DNA of 64,000 bases from Branchiostoma lanceolatum (taxonomy: Eukaryota; Chordata; Leptocardii; Amphioxiformes; Branchiostomatidae), in NCBI RefSeq assembly GCF_035083965.1, contig NC_089726.1, forward strand, positions 6,329,501 to 6,393,500, written 5' to 3'. Below, piece after piece: positions 54,401 to 64,000 of this stretch. How positions within the stretch are numbered: position 1 is the first letter of the stretch; each line of letters begins with the position of its first letter. The position numbers were made by a program, and so were the translations under genes. The notes beneath the pieces were generated by a model that did not search any database, was not told where the DNA came from, and worked only from the letters and a program-made list of their open reading frames with translations.

Positions 54401-57400
54401 CTAAGACGCTGACAACAGAATGAAGATGCCAACAGAAGATGCAGATTTGGAAGACAGCCAACCAATAATATATCAAAACAGAATGTTTCTTGAACATGAA
54501 ACTATTTTCTGAACTTGAAAGTGTGCGCAGTGCTACGTCCTAGTCTGTACTATACTAGACTGACGGAGAGAGAGATAGAGAGAGAAGAGAAGAGAGAGAC
54601 AGACAACTTGAAAGAAAACAAATTCTCACCTCTCCTTGGCCACCACAATGCCCAGCAGCTGGTCCTCCAGACCCTCGGGGGTGATCATGAAGTTCAGCAG
54701 CGCCACCTTGACCTGCAGTTCCGGCAGGTAGTGCGGGTTGCGCAGCTTGGTGGTGATGTAGAAGCGGAAGTCGGAGGAGTACTCGATCACGTTCTCACCC
54801 AGACGGATGCAGTCCACACCACCTGGGGTAGGGGGAAGGAGAGGAGATTCTGTCAGTATATGTGTGACACCAATTGATAGCCGCTACATGTTGCTGGTGC
54901 AGTGTTGGCTTTCTCCAGTGTGTTAACAAAATTTAGACGGCACCCATTTCATCATTTAGGTAGACCTGCAAAATTTGTGGATTATCATACAGGATAGCAA
55001 AGTTCTTTATTCCCAACCAACATGTCCAACAAGAGTCGAAGTTTCGATGACCATCTGACATCTTCTTCAGGGCAATTCTGACTGGTTTGCTTTCCACTGC
55101 AGCTGCAATATAACTGTCTCTGCTTACAATACGGTCCCAAACGTAAGGTATTGTCACATACATACATGTAGATATTGCTAGGCAACAATAATGAGATAAT
55201 GCGGTTTCAAATGTAAAGTATTGTTATATATTGTTAAGCAACAAAGTAAACCAGTCAGAATTGCACTGAAGAAGATAATAGAAGGTCATCAAAACGTTGG
55301 CTCTTGTTAGATATGTGGTTGTGAATAAAGAACTTCAGTCATTCACCAACCTGATGAAATCATTAACAGTGTGAATTACGATCTGCCAGAAAAAGAGCAT
55401 TGGTGGCTTTCCCTGTGAAGTATGATATTATTTGTGCTTTTGTGTGTGTATATAACGTCTACACAAGATACTCAAGCTAGCCTGAGTTGACTATGGATTA
55501 TCCGTTAGAAAGAATTCCACTATCAATGGTTCCGAGTCCTACTGTATACAGTAATGTCCATCTTGGAAAACTTTTACCACCTCCATTGCTGCTGAGTCAC
55601 CTGGTGTTCAGTGTAAAATATATGGTGGAAATATTATAACACTTCTGTAGTTGACTTGGGTTTACAAACAAAAGAGATATATATCCTGTTTGATATAAAC
55701 TGAAAAGAAGAAGTCTGACTAGGTAATTTTGTGCTACTTTGTAAAGTTGCCTATCCATGCTAGCAGTGCCATGGTGTACATTTGTATTGTATTCCTCGTT
55801 TGTGAAGGTTAGACATCCAGGTAAACAATATATAAGGAGAAATTCAAACTCTACAACTGGATAAATATTAAATATACTAAAGTGACGCTGAAGAAGAGTG
55901 ATGGATGTCACTCGAAACGTCCGGAAATAAATCTCCGAATATTTATCCAGTTGTAGAGTTTGAATTTCTCCTTATATATTGTATTCCTCCGCTACATGTA
56001 AAACCTGTGAAGTAACAAATCTACTGGAACCATTTTGTCATCATTTCTCACCCAATCCTGTTAGGCTAGCTGTATAATTATCTGGAAAATGGAAGAACCA
56101 GTTGATAAAACAGTTAACTACTTCATGAACACCATAATGATTAAACTTTAATAATATTTCATACTTATAAAAATAGTTATATGTCTCTAGACCTTAGTAG
56201 TTTAAGGACTACCAAGTAATGTAATACCGGGTAGTCCTTTTAACGTCTTAAAGATGACAGATGCAGATTCAATTAAGAATATGTACACTACAAATACTTA
56301 ACATGTTATCCATTGAAGGCTTCATACATGTATGAGTTCATTTGAATTTTTCATGACACACTGATACATTCAAGTTGACATAATGATTGATGCAGTGATT
56401 GTTATGATAATTGTAAAGAAACAGGAAACAGAAGAACAGATGAAAGACTTATTGTAGACCTTTCCACAACAACAGCTGCAGAACATAATCAACAACAACA
56501 ACATTCAAATGAAAGTTAATCGGTGACCGACTGACCGTAATTGACATTATAAATTCAGTCAGTATTTCTGTACACATATAGTAAAGCGCTTACTGTCCTC
56601 TGATCCTTCTCAGTTAAAAAAAGTTAGAATTGACACCGAGCAGGATTAATTTCTCACGAGGAGTGAAAGAGGGTGTATACATCAGAGCTCCTCCGAGACG
56701 GGGCCAATAAAGACTGCTGTTCACCTTTGACCTGTTGCTAACGTCACGTCAAAAGGTTTTGAGTTATTTCAACTTGAGAAGCATCAGAGGACTGATCGAA
56801 AGCTTGTTGGTAAACCTTGTGTACTGGTCTTTATAACAAAAACAACAAGTGCTTGCGACCATCCCTACCTTGTTTGAAGGTCTGCTTGAGGAGAAGCGGT
56901 TCCAGCGAGGGGTCGAGTTCTTCCTGCACGTTCTCTAACAGCACAGGGTTGCCAAAGTTGATGGCGTTCTCCAACGTACGCATGTAGTCACCGTCCGTCA
57001 GCTTGATCACCGACAGTTTGTGGTCCTTCTCCGAGTTCTTCACCCACTTGTTGGCCTGGCCTTGGGGGTCAATCATCAGAGGCCTAGACAGAAGGGGAAT
57101 TTTAGTACAGTCAAATCTGACTTGGCAACCATCTGGTGTAGGCTACAACCTGGCATAGGCAACCACATTAAAACAGTCCCATTCATTTTTACATAGTTAG
57201 CAACCACCTGTCCTCAGCAACCATTTTCTCAGTCCCTTGAGTGGTTGAGGACAGGTTTGACTGTATTTATCTAAAAGCTTGATATATAACAATTATAGTT
57301 GTTGTGCCTGTCATCCTTGTAAAGAACTGTTTAGCCATAGACAATGCTGTAGGGCAGATTTGAACAGGGCATGTCAAAATTCGAAGGTATTCTGAGCCGA

Positions 57401-60400
57401 AGGCCCTGTCATTATACCCCCACAATGTGATGATTATAACCTGTGTCTGGTCCAGGTACTTGTGGATGTTACCTGTGTAGAAAAAGTATTTGAAGCCCTG
57501 ATGATTATTACTGACCATCTCCTGGAGTTGTCCACAATGACACCGTTGTCGACAGAGAAGCTGTCGGTGGGCAGACCTGCGATGTTCCAGGCACGGATCT
57601 TGATGGGGTCTCCCAGGCTCTTCATCAGGGAGTACTCCTTGGAACAGGGGATCTTCTTTGCCTGTTGACAGACAAAACACAAAGCTTGATAGATACCACT
57701 TAAACAGGACTGGTATAAAAAATCTTAACACTTTAATCTCCTTTGCCAAATTTGCTGTTGAAAAGACAAACGACTTGGCAAATCCCTCTCTACAGAAATT
57801 TGCAGGAGTGGTCGAACTTCAGTGCAAATTGAACATTAAGACTCTTTTCTCAAGATGCTTTAAAAAGATCTCAAGATGCTTTAAAAAGACTTCAGGATGC
57901 TTTGAAAAGATCTCATTAGCATACCTGGCACATCCTGGACCAGTCCTTGGTACACTGTATCCTGTAGGCGGCTGTGAAGGCACCCAGGTAGGCGATGACA
58001 CCTGAGGAGATCAGCACGTCACCTGTCAGGTTGTCATACTCCTCCTGCAGGGTGGCGGCTGCAGCTGTCCATCTGGGATGTCAAAAAATCTTTCTTTGGT
58101 GAGTAGCACAAAAAAATGGACCGTGGTTTAATGTCCTTTCCTAAAGGCTAGTACTGCATATCTCTCAAATTTAATAAAATTGAAAGCAATTAGTTACCAA
58201 TGATTTTTCTTGGACACCCTACACAAGTTCTCGGCCCCATTTTACCTAACGTTCCCTACTCATCATTCTGAAATATTTTAACATTTATACCTCCTAACTA
58301 CAGGGCTCTAGGATGTAAAGATTTCACACCTGTCCTTCTCTCCACCCAGCCCACTGATGAGTTTCTGGGCTCTCTCCAGTTTCTTGGCGCACAGGTCCAC
58401 CTGGAATTCCAGCTGTTCCTTCTTCTTAACCATGTCTGCAAACGTCTTCTGCAGGTTCGCCAGCCGGTCTTCAACTTCCTACAGGACAATAGCCAAGGAA
58501 AGTGTGAGCTTATATTGCAGGCTAAACATTTAGTATTGTCTGTGCTTTGCATTGTTGTCCACAAATCAAACACTGATTAGCATTATCAAAAAATGCTTAA
58601 ATTGGGACAAAATTATTCAGAAACCTAGTAATATTTCAATAAAAAGACCATTTTTCTAAGAGATGGTAGACATGGAACAAGAATGCTGCTAGTTGATTTT
58701 AGATAGCTACTTCTTCTCGTTGTTTGGTGGCATTAATGCTACTAGTACCTCCTATACTATTCCATATTTCATGTACTTTATATTATCATCATTCTGTTGT
58801 AACGAGCTTTTTAGGTCATATCTCTCCCATTATTGATTCAAATTCAATTTGGTACATTTTATATTTCTAGTCTCACCTTAAGTTCCTTTCTTTTGGCATT
58901 CAAGATAGCCATGGTCTCTGACAGGTCCTTGTTTGCAATGGCCAGCTTCTCCTTCTTGGGGGCGACCACCTTGGCGGTCCTGTCGTAGATGTCCAGGGCC
59001 GACACCCACTTACACAGCCCCTCTGCAGCCGAGGACGCCTTGGCAACTTTGGAGGGGACGAACTCTGGATCGGTCATGTAGTCAGCACGGATCTTCTTCA
59101 TGATGTGCACCTGTAGGGGTCAAAGTTTGTTTGTGAATATCTACATAGTAAACTTTGTATGAAATACTAGACTAAGTACTGGTCATCTCAGGTATAAAAG
59201 CCACTGGGAATTTAGAAAATGTACAGTTACATGTTTGTATATCTGACAATGACCAATTCCATAGCCCCATCGACCTACATCAAAACATAGAAATGTAAAA
59301 TAAAATGTGTCATCATGCAAGACAATCAATTACCTCTTTTGTCACAATTTTCTTTAGTCTTCTATGAATTTTTATGAATAAGATGACAAAGTTTTCACAT
59401 ACCGCAATGTTATCCTTGTCGTATTCCTTCAGCTTCTGTAAGAAGTTCATGTCTCCCAGCAGTTTCTTGCTGGGTCCCCAGAAGTCCAGGATCTTCTGTC
59501 CCGTGCCCGCCGGGTCGTTGATCTTATCCGCTTTGAGGTCCATCATGACACAGACGGCCGCCATCACGAGTTTCACGCCAGCAGGAGGGTTCTTCATGGA
59601 CTTCACAATGGTGATATCTGCAGGCTGTGATTGCAAACAAGAAGATATTTTTTCATATTTACATAACTGTAATATTTCCAATATTATCTACACTTTTATT
59701 GATTGTACATGTAGATTTTAATGATTGATTGTACTTCAACTTGTCTTGTTTCACCTTAATTATTGTTTTCTGTTTTCCATCTTGTATTTTTATGTATATT
59801 GTGTTCTTACTTAATGTAATCATTTTATATTTCATGCTTACTATAAGCATTTTGCTTGATCCTCAATGAATAAAAAGATTAGGTATCACATCTATTAGAT
59901 AGTAGATCTACATGTATCAGAAAATGGGTATCAAAGACTTTCAAAAGTTGGTGATTTGCGCCCAACTGGTAACCAATTCGATGTGACATTAAGCCATCGG
60001 TCTTACATACCAAAGCATGACAATGATTGAAAAATCCTATCAATTTTGAACCTACAGGCTAACACGAGTGCTTGTAATAGCCTGATTAAGCAGTTGGGCA
60101 GCACCTGGCTTTCTTTCAGCCAAGCAAATAAAAATGAAACAAAACAAGGAAAATGCATTTAACAACAGGCCTTGCGTGTGTTTTAGTGCAGCCAGAGTAT
60201 AGATGCAACTTCTGCAGTGAGAAGATTACTTTCTGATAGCCTATATAATGTACGATGGACAGTCAAAAAGTAATGCAAGCTTAGTGGTTTTATAACAGGC
60301 CCATTTTTTATCAAATGAGTTGAAAATCAGCTCACATAGGTATATATTTAGTTGAGTCTCTTTTTCCTTTGTGCTGGATTTCAACTCATTCAATGAAAAA

Positions 60401-63400
60401 ACTAGACCACTTACTCTCTGTCCAAAGAGCTATCTACCACTAAAAAATCAGGACCATAGCATGTCCAGAACACGAGATATCAAAACAGGAAGTTCCGCTG
60501 CAGTATCGTAACAAGCTGCTAGGGGGCCCAAAATCTAATCATTTCCATATCTCATCAAGACCTACCCACCTACCAAATATCAAGACAATCCATCCAAGCC
60601 TTCTCGAGTTATGCTGTACGTTACAAACATACACACATACCCTCTGCATAACCTTCTCGGCGAAGGTAATAAGCTTGTTATTGACTCCCCCTCATAGTCT
60701 GACCAATTGTGAGAACAAACCTTGAGTGTGTCCAGTGCAGCCAGAGCGGCCTCCAGTGCAGGGATGGCCTCGGCCAGGTCAGACTCACACTCGTCCTTCA
60801 GCGCCTGTGATTCTGCAGCCTTCTCATTGGCCGCAGCCTCGTCAGCTTTCACCACTTTACTCTTGGCCTCCACCTCTGTCGTCTCTGATTCAATCACCTG
60901 TTGGGGAGATAGGTGAATGCTGATCAGGCTGTGCTTTAAAGATTGCCTTTACTTTTCATCAAATCATTGTACAGTACCATCTACATGTCACTGTGCAGAT
61001 CTAGCAATGGGGTAAAATGTTATCATCCCTAAGATCATCTTGCGTGTGTTTCAAACTGCAATTAGAAGTTCCCTGATTCAATTTACATTTAAGTTTTATC
61101 AATGTTTTGTGAGTTTTTTGTCCCCAAGTTTGGTAACCGTTCCATTTGACTGTTTTAGGGCTACAATGTAATACATCTACTAATAGTGAACATCGTAGTG
61201 TGAAAAAACAACTGTCAGAAAAAAGTGCCACAGTACGTACCACCATCATTTTCTCATTTTCAGCAGAAGCTGTAATGAGCTGGGGCTGTAGGTCTTCCAG
61301 TTCCTTCTGCATCTCTGCAACCTGAATACAGGGAGGGGGGAGAAAGTAAGACATGGTGTCCGTTCCAAACTAATTTCTTGACTATGAATAAGTGTGCTAC
61401 AGTTCTAAGTTTATGGTATGAAATGTAAGGCTGAAAGTAGGATTTACATATCAATTAAAAGACCATTTGGTCTGGTTACGGTATTATATATGATAACGTA
61501 GTATTGTTCATATTTTTCCAACACATCATAGAAAAAACAGTGCTGTTCAGCAGTACCCAAGGCAGCAGACTTCAAGACAACTTAGACCCATCACTTGTTA
61601 CTACAGTAACTGTAACTGTAACAGTCACTTTAGCTGTAAGCTCACTTTTTAAAAGTGGGAGGACTCAGTAGTCAAGTAGCAGAATGCAGGGACATGAGAA
61701 AATTTGCTTGGCTAATCTTGTTGTGCTGGAAAAAAACTTGAATTCAGTTAGCGAATCTCTCTAATCTATTTGTTTCTAAAGCCATAATATTGTCAAACGT
61801 GCCATACCTGTGATGCTGCAAAGGCCAGCTTCTCCAGGCCAACCTCGTATCTTGTCTTGGCCTTAATGACGGTGTTCCTCTTCCTACCCAGCAGGGTCTT
61901 AAAGGCGTTGATCAGCTCCAGGTAGGAGGTGGGGGTCACATACATTTGCCGCCCAAGGTCATGAAGGAACCTGTGTGATAAAGAATGCCAATGTTTAGCA
62001 TAATGCGCTCCCTGTAGCACAGTTTGCAGGAATGAAAAGTGTTTTGAGTGTTTACAATTGAAGTGGCATAAGAAGTAGGGCTCCAAACCACACAAAGTTG
62101 GGTGATTGTATTATGAAAGTAACTTCTGCAGAGGCAGCTACAATGTACATTTTGTATGAGACTGTAGGAATCTTTTTTTTTTTATCTACTAAAGTTATAC
62201 TTTTTATAATCTTTTTTGTATTATTCCGAAGGTTAGTGGGTGTACGTTTGAATCACACAAATGAAGATTCGTCATAGATAAACAAACAAATAGACTGACT
62301 TTTCGGACAGCTCCCTGGCAGAGGTGTGGAAGTACTTGCAGAGGTTGACCGTCTCCTCCCTCTCCAGATCAGTCAGCTCCACAGCCTCCAGAAACTTCAC
62401 AGCCACCCTCTGGAGGGCATCTTCAGGCCAGGGCTAACAGGCACACAGGGAATATTCATGGATTTCTTTGCATGGAAATCTAGCAACTTTTCTCCTCTTC
62501 ATAGGACAATAAATGCAGTACAGTTAGGGATACCCATAATGATTGTACATGACTGTATATGTCACAGTTAGATATTGGGATTCAGGACAAACACATAGAT
62601 GCCATGATATTGCAAACAAAAAAATAAACACAATGTCATAGAAATGCCTTTTTTTACCATCATAATTATTTGGGAATATGTATAACGAAGCTCAAAAATG
62701 GAATTTGAGTCCAAAGTTTTCCAAAGTCTAAAAATAATTGTCAAGAAACAAAAATATGAATTTTTGGGTATACCATGTTCTGTGTGTTCAGTCATTTGCT
62801 CTTATTCCACTTAGATTTCATAATGAAGGCCTTTTTTTTTACATGCTTGCATCAGTTTCGGGTTCCCAGAGAATCAAATCAGTGTGACCTTACAGCAGCT
62901 GCTTTCTTAAGGCTCTAAAATGGCATTATCATTGCTCACCTGGAACCAGTCGATGGTGCAGCAGTTGATGAGTGAGGGGAACATGCGCAGACGGTTCCTG
63001 AAGGCAGAGCCGATGGGGCTGAAGGCGATCACCACGTGGAGGTTCTCCCGACAGCGGCTCACGAAGAAGCTGAAGAGCGCCAGTGGGCTGAAGTCTGCGT
63101 CCTTGTCTGTAGCCAGCTGCGCCATGACCGGTCGCACAGTCTGGGGGGAAAGGAAGGCAAATGATGAATTACCATGCAGTGGTATATACTACTATAGATG
63201 ACAGAAATTGTATATGTGACAGGTACAGGCTGTTTATCTATTTGTCAATATTCATCAACGTTCAACAGTTTATCTACATGACATCTCTACCATTGACTGC
63301 ATTTTTAGTGGTAGCATTTATAATTCACTCCAACAGAACATCAACCACCTTTCATAGAGTATTAAGTTATCAGTGATCATGGCTATCCTTTCAGAAAACT

Positions 63401-63868
63401 TACCTTCAAGACCAGTATGGAAGGCATGTACTATCTTTGTTTGGTCATTTTCAATCATACCTTTTACTGGTTTGACTGATATTGGCAAAAGTGCCCCAAA
63501 ATGGTGTTACCGAAATGAAAGTCCAGTATACAAAGCAAACTTTTTACATTTGATCCCCAAGCAAGAATGGACACTTCTAAAGTTACCCCTTGCATGCAAA
63601 ATAGACAACTCTGAAACCCTCTATCCCCATCATACATTTCCCTACCGTAGCTATGGCATAGGGAGTGAAATATAGATTTGAAAGAAAATGTACGGAGTCT
63701 TATTACCTCCATGATCTCTTGTTTCTCGTCCACAGCAAAGATGTTGGGCACCTCGCCTGTGTTAAGAAGGCTGTCCACGTCTTCAAGGAAGGACTCCTCC
63801 TTAATCTGTGTGTCTGTCAGGAGGAAGACCGTCTTCTTGCCCTGGGCACCGGCACTCGTCAACAAGGA
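42494..63868 (-). CDS. DNAH12: Axonemal dynein heavy chain, C-terminal 1,645 aa (28 exons); 5' part outside the window
   Basis: Twenty-eight exons join in phase to 4,938 nt and end LCQLDD, TAG at 42496-42494. The encoded part runs from the end of AAA4 through stalk, microtubule-binding domain, AAA5, AAA6 and the C-terminal domain. It is a force-generating heavy chain of a single-headed inner dynein arm in cilia. Assignment to DNAH12 rests on recalled family sequence: [60 protein letters not shown] and HWIKRG resemble DNAH12 more than DNAH3 or DNAH7. Family membership is certain; the exact paralogue is likely. The gene continues past 64000. Introns carry a LINE fragment, SINEs, MITEs and, at three places, tandem copies of exon edges or adjoining intron. 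Confidence 0.9.
42975..43055 (-). mobile_element. tRNA-derived SINE head
   Basis: On the minus strand an A-box-like TGGTCTAGTTGTTAGC is followed about 33 bases later by B-box-like GGGTTCAAATT. The acceptor stem is not intact, so it is a SINE remnant and not a tRNA gene. In the last DNAH12 intron. Confidence 0.55.
43435..43730 (+). repeat. Family A fragment joined to SINE-like sequence
   Basis: 43440-43490 repeats the aggaagttctgttgtagtgc and gctgctagg motifs of family A. 43500-43730 has gggaaaggcacttaacacc, aaaatgagtacctagctttgg and a ggtccacccggtgtgg block, like the SINE body at 28090-28170. Confidence 0.5.
47455..47672 (-). mobile_element. tRNA-derived SINE
   Basis: Minus strand: gtagcgtgcgtagtcc, A-box TAGTCCAGTGATTAG, then B-box-like GGGTTGGATCCC and a body ending aggagctaggggaatttt. 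A fragment of the same tail (gaccgtggtttaatgtcc) lies at about 58120-58160. In a DNAH12 intron. Confidence 0.65.
48420..48575. mobile_element. Fold-back element with gcggtggtttta arms
   Basis: ttttgcggtggttttaagtt at 48487 is inverted at about 48540-48555 (ataaaaccaccgcaaa), and gcgctg/cagcgc closes the centre. A ctgtaaatgcagaaatg-like end is visible on the right. A faint relative lies near 46780-46840. Confidence 0.6.
48750..49150 (-). repeat. Tandem 111-bp copies of a DNAH12 exon start with its acceptor
   Basis: The acceptor and first ~60 bp of the exon starting at 48799 recur with exon-start equivalents at 48910 and 49021 (period exactly 111) and, degenerate, near 49110. Copy 2 keeps TCTTCCAG plus an open frame. 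Copy 3 keeps TCTTGCAG but runs into a TAG. Copy 4 has lost the AG. Confidence 0.88.
51197..51342 (-). repeat. Tandem copy of another DNAH12 exon acceptor
   Basis: The acceptor edge of the exon starting at 51208 (plus strand gctgcttagccctgtggaaa, tatggagga) recurs 113 bp into the intron at 51314, with an intact CAG and the first coding bases. A third, weaker echo is at about 51420-51460. Confidence 0.8.
52124..52460. repeat. Intronic tandem repeat, three units of about 141-152 bp
   Basis: ttgtccttggtgctgaa followed by agaatgtta or agaacattg recurs at 52124, 52265 and 52417, immediately 3' of the DNAH12 exon 52656-52484 in gene order. Confidence 0.75.
53489..54235 (+). mobile_element. 5'-truncated non-LTR retrotransposon (reverse transcriptase C-terminus)
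   Basis: An open frame to the TGA at 54010-54012 encodes [44 protein letters not shown] and [15 protein letters not shown], the typical C-terminal region of CR1/L2/Jockey-type LINE ORF2. Upstream endonuclease and RT catalytic motifs are missing. The 3' tail ends near gcaataaataaaccattcat. It is antisense to DNAH12 within an intron. Confidence 0.85.
55002..55334 (+). mobile_element. Fold-back element with CTGAAGA...CAAAACGTTGG core
   Basis: Arms gttctttattc, aaccaac, aacaagag and gatgacc are inverted at 55284-55334. The right side holds CTGAAGA, a short hairpin and TCAAAACGTTGGCTC. Its tail (tcattcaccaacctgatgaaa) resembles 17080-17100. Confidence 0.6.
55798..55977 (+). mobile_element. Fold-back element, 180 bp, with 12-bp target duplication
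   Basis: ATTGTATTCCTC stands at 55786-55797 and again at 55978-55989. Arms of about 44 bp (aaggagaaattcaaactcta, caactggataaatatt) are inverted. The centre carries CTGAAGA at 55888-55894, a GAGTGA/TCACTC hairpin and GAAA at 55914-55917. Confidence 0.75.
57108..57263. mobile_element. Short TA-flanked MITE, 156 bp, CAGTCAAA family
   Basis: Starts CAGTCAAATCTGACTTGGC and ends GAGGACAGGTTTGACTG, with TA on both sides. Interior caaccac and cagtcccttgagtgg match the termini of the 20095-23087 element. Confidence 0.8.
57846..57915. repeat. Minisatellite, three units of 22-23 bp
   Basis: tcaagatgctttaaaaag recurs three times with small changes, close to the donor side of the DNAH12 exon 58072-57925. 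Confidence 0.75.
58330..61321 (-). other. DNAH12: DNAH12 exons for stalk coiled coils and microtubule-binding domain
   Basis: Exons 61321-61241 and 60897-60721 are Glu/Lys/Ala-rich coiled coil 1 ([20 protein letters not shown]). 59624-59403 begins with the microtubule-binding domain ([25 protein letters not shown]). 59110-58877 completes it and turns into coiled coil 2, continued in 58478-58330 ([20 protein letters not shown]). Dyneins bind tubulin with the tip of this hairpin. Confidence 0.88.
60415..60670 (+). repeat. Dispersed repeat family A copy
   Basis: Contains agagctatctaccact, catagcatgtccagaacacg, gagatatcaaaacaggaagt, tccgctgcagta, gctgctagggggcccaaaat and catttccatatctcatcaag. 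In a DNAH12 intron. Confidence 0.7.
61808..63868 (-). other. DNAH12: DNAH12 exons for the AAA4 end and stalk start
   Basis: Exons 63868-63707 ([20 protein letters not shown]), 63140-62940 ([19 protein letters not shown], the conserved AAA4 sensor region), 62433-62300 ([11 protein letters not shown]...CKYFH) and 61970-61808 ([18 protein letters not shown], which leads into the stalk). Splice sites are canonical and phases 0,0,2,0. Confidence 0.9.
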
Positions 63869-64000
63869 CTGGTTAGGCCAAAGTGGGGAACATTATTGAG
63901 TGTTGGATATAGATTTGGAATCATTGTAACCATTAGGCTATTGACACCACAATTGAACATGTGACCTCTCGATTTCACGTCCGCAAGCCCAACCACTAGG

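Larger units (their letters stand above)
48620..58072 (-). other. DNAH12: DNAH12 exons for AAA5 and AAA6
   Basis: Exons 58072-57925, 57661-57516 ([22 protein letters not shown]5), 57083-56869 ([13 protein letters not shown]), 54822-54630, 53355-53163, 52656-52484 ([20 protein letters not shown]), 51907-51767, 51208-51050, 50454-50310, 49814-49590 ([16 protein letters not shown]6) and 48799-48620 ([15 protein letters not shown]). All GT-AG and in phase. AAA5 and AAA6 lack nucleotide hydrolysis in dyneins and act structurally. Confidence 0.9.

Overview
The window looks like chordate nuclear DNA and most likely amphioxus (Branchiostoma). It carries spliced genes with GT-AG introns, an apextrin-type ApeC protein, an unusually large TPR protein with a nucleotidyltransferase-like core, and dense short inverted-repeat (MITE-like) elements. 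The genus is an inference from gene content and repeat style. I had no database to confirm it.

Layout. 153-12819 (+) is an 11-exon secreted protein of 568 residues: signal peptide, six-cysteine module, helical/coiled-coil region and a C-terminal ApeC domain. It converges on 25300-15208 (-), a 10-exon ATP6AP1 (Ac45, V-ATPase accessory subunit) of 463 residues. About 300 bp away and divergent from it, RPS23 (25629-28929, +) has four exons, a 5'TOP-like start and two paralogous H/ACA snoRNA candidates in its second and third introns. 28930-34513 is gene-poor and repeat-rich, with a tandem satellite at 30731-31990. 34538-39377 (+) encodes a 1,289-residue protein with repeated N-terminal modules, a GS...DLE nucleotidyltransferase motif and about ten kinesin-light-chain-like TPRs. 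It converges on the 3' half of an axonemal dynein heavy chain (63868-42494, -; 28 exons, 1,645 residues, 5' part beyond the window), best matched to DNAH12.

All exon chains were joined by hand. Phases agree throughout: the apextrin gene sums to 1,707 nt, ATP6AP1 to 1,392 nt, the TPR gene to 3,870 nt and the dynein part to 4,938 nt, each divisible by three and open.

The genes do not form a pathway. ATP6AP1 and RPS23 share a housekeeping-type divergent promoter. The ApeC protein is of an innate-immune type, and the TPR-nucleotidyltransferase protein could be, but that is inference. The most unusual signals are short tandem duplications that copy an exon edge with its splice site into the adjoining intron. 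One of them creates an in-frame 37-codon alternative acceptor in the dynein gene. Others are the paired H/ACA RNAs, the NTase-TPR architecture, and several structured mobile elements, some with a hammerhead-like core.
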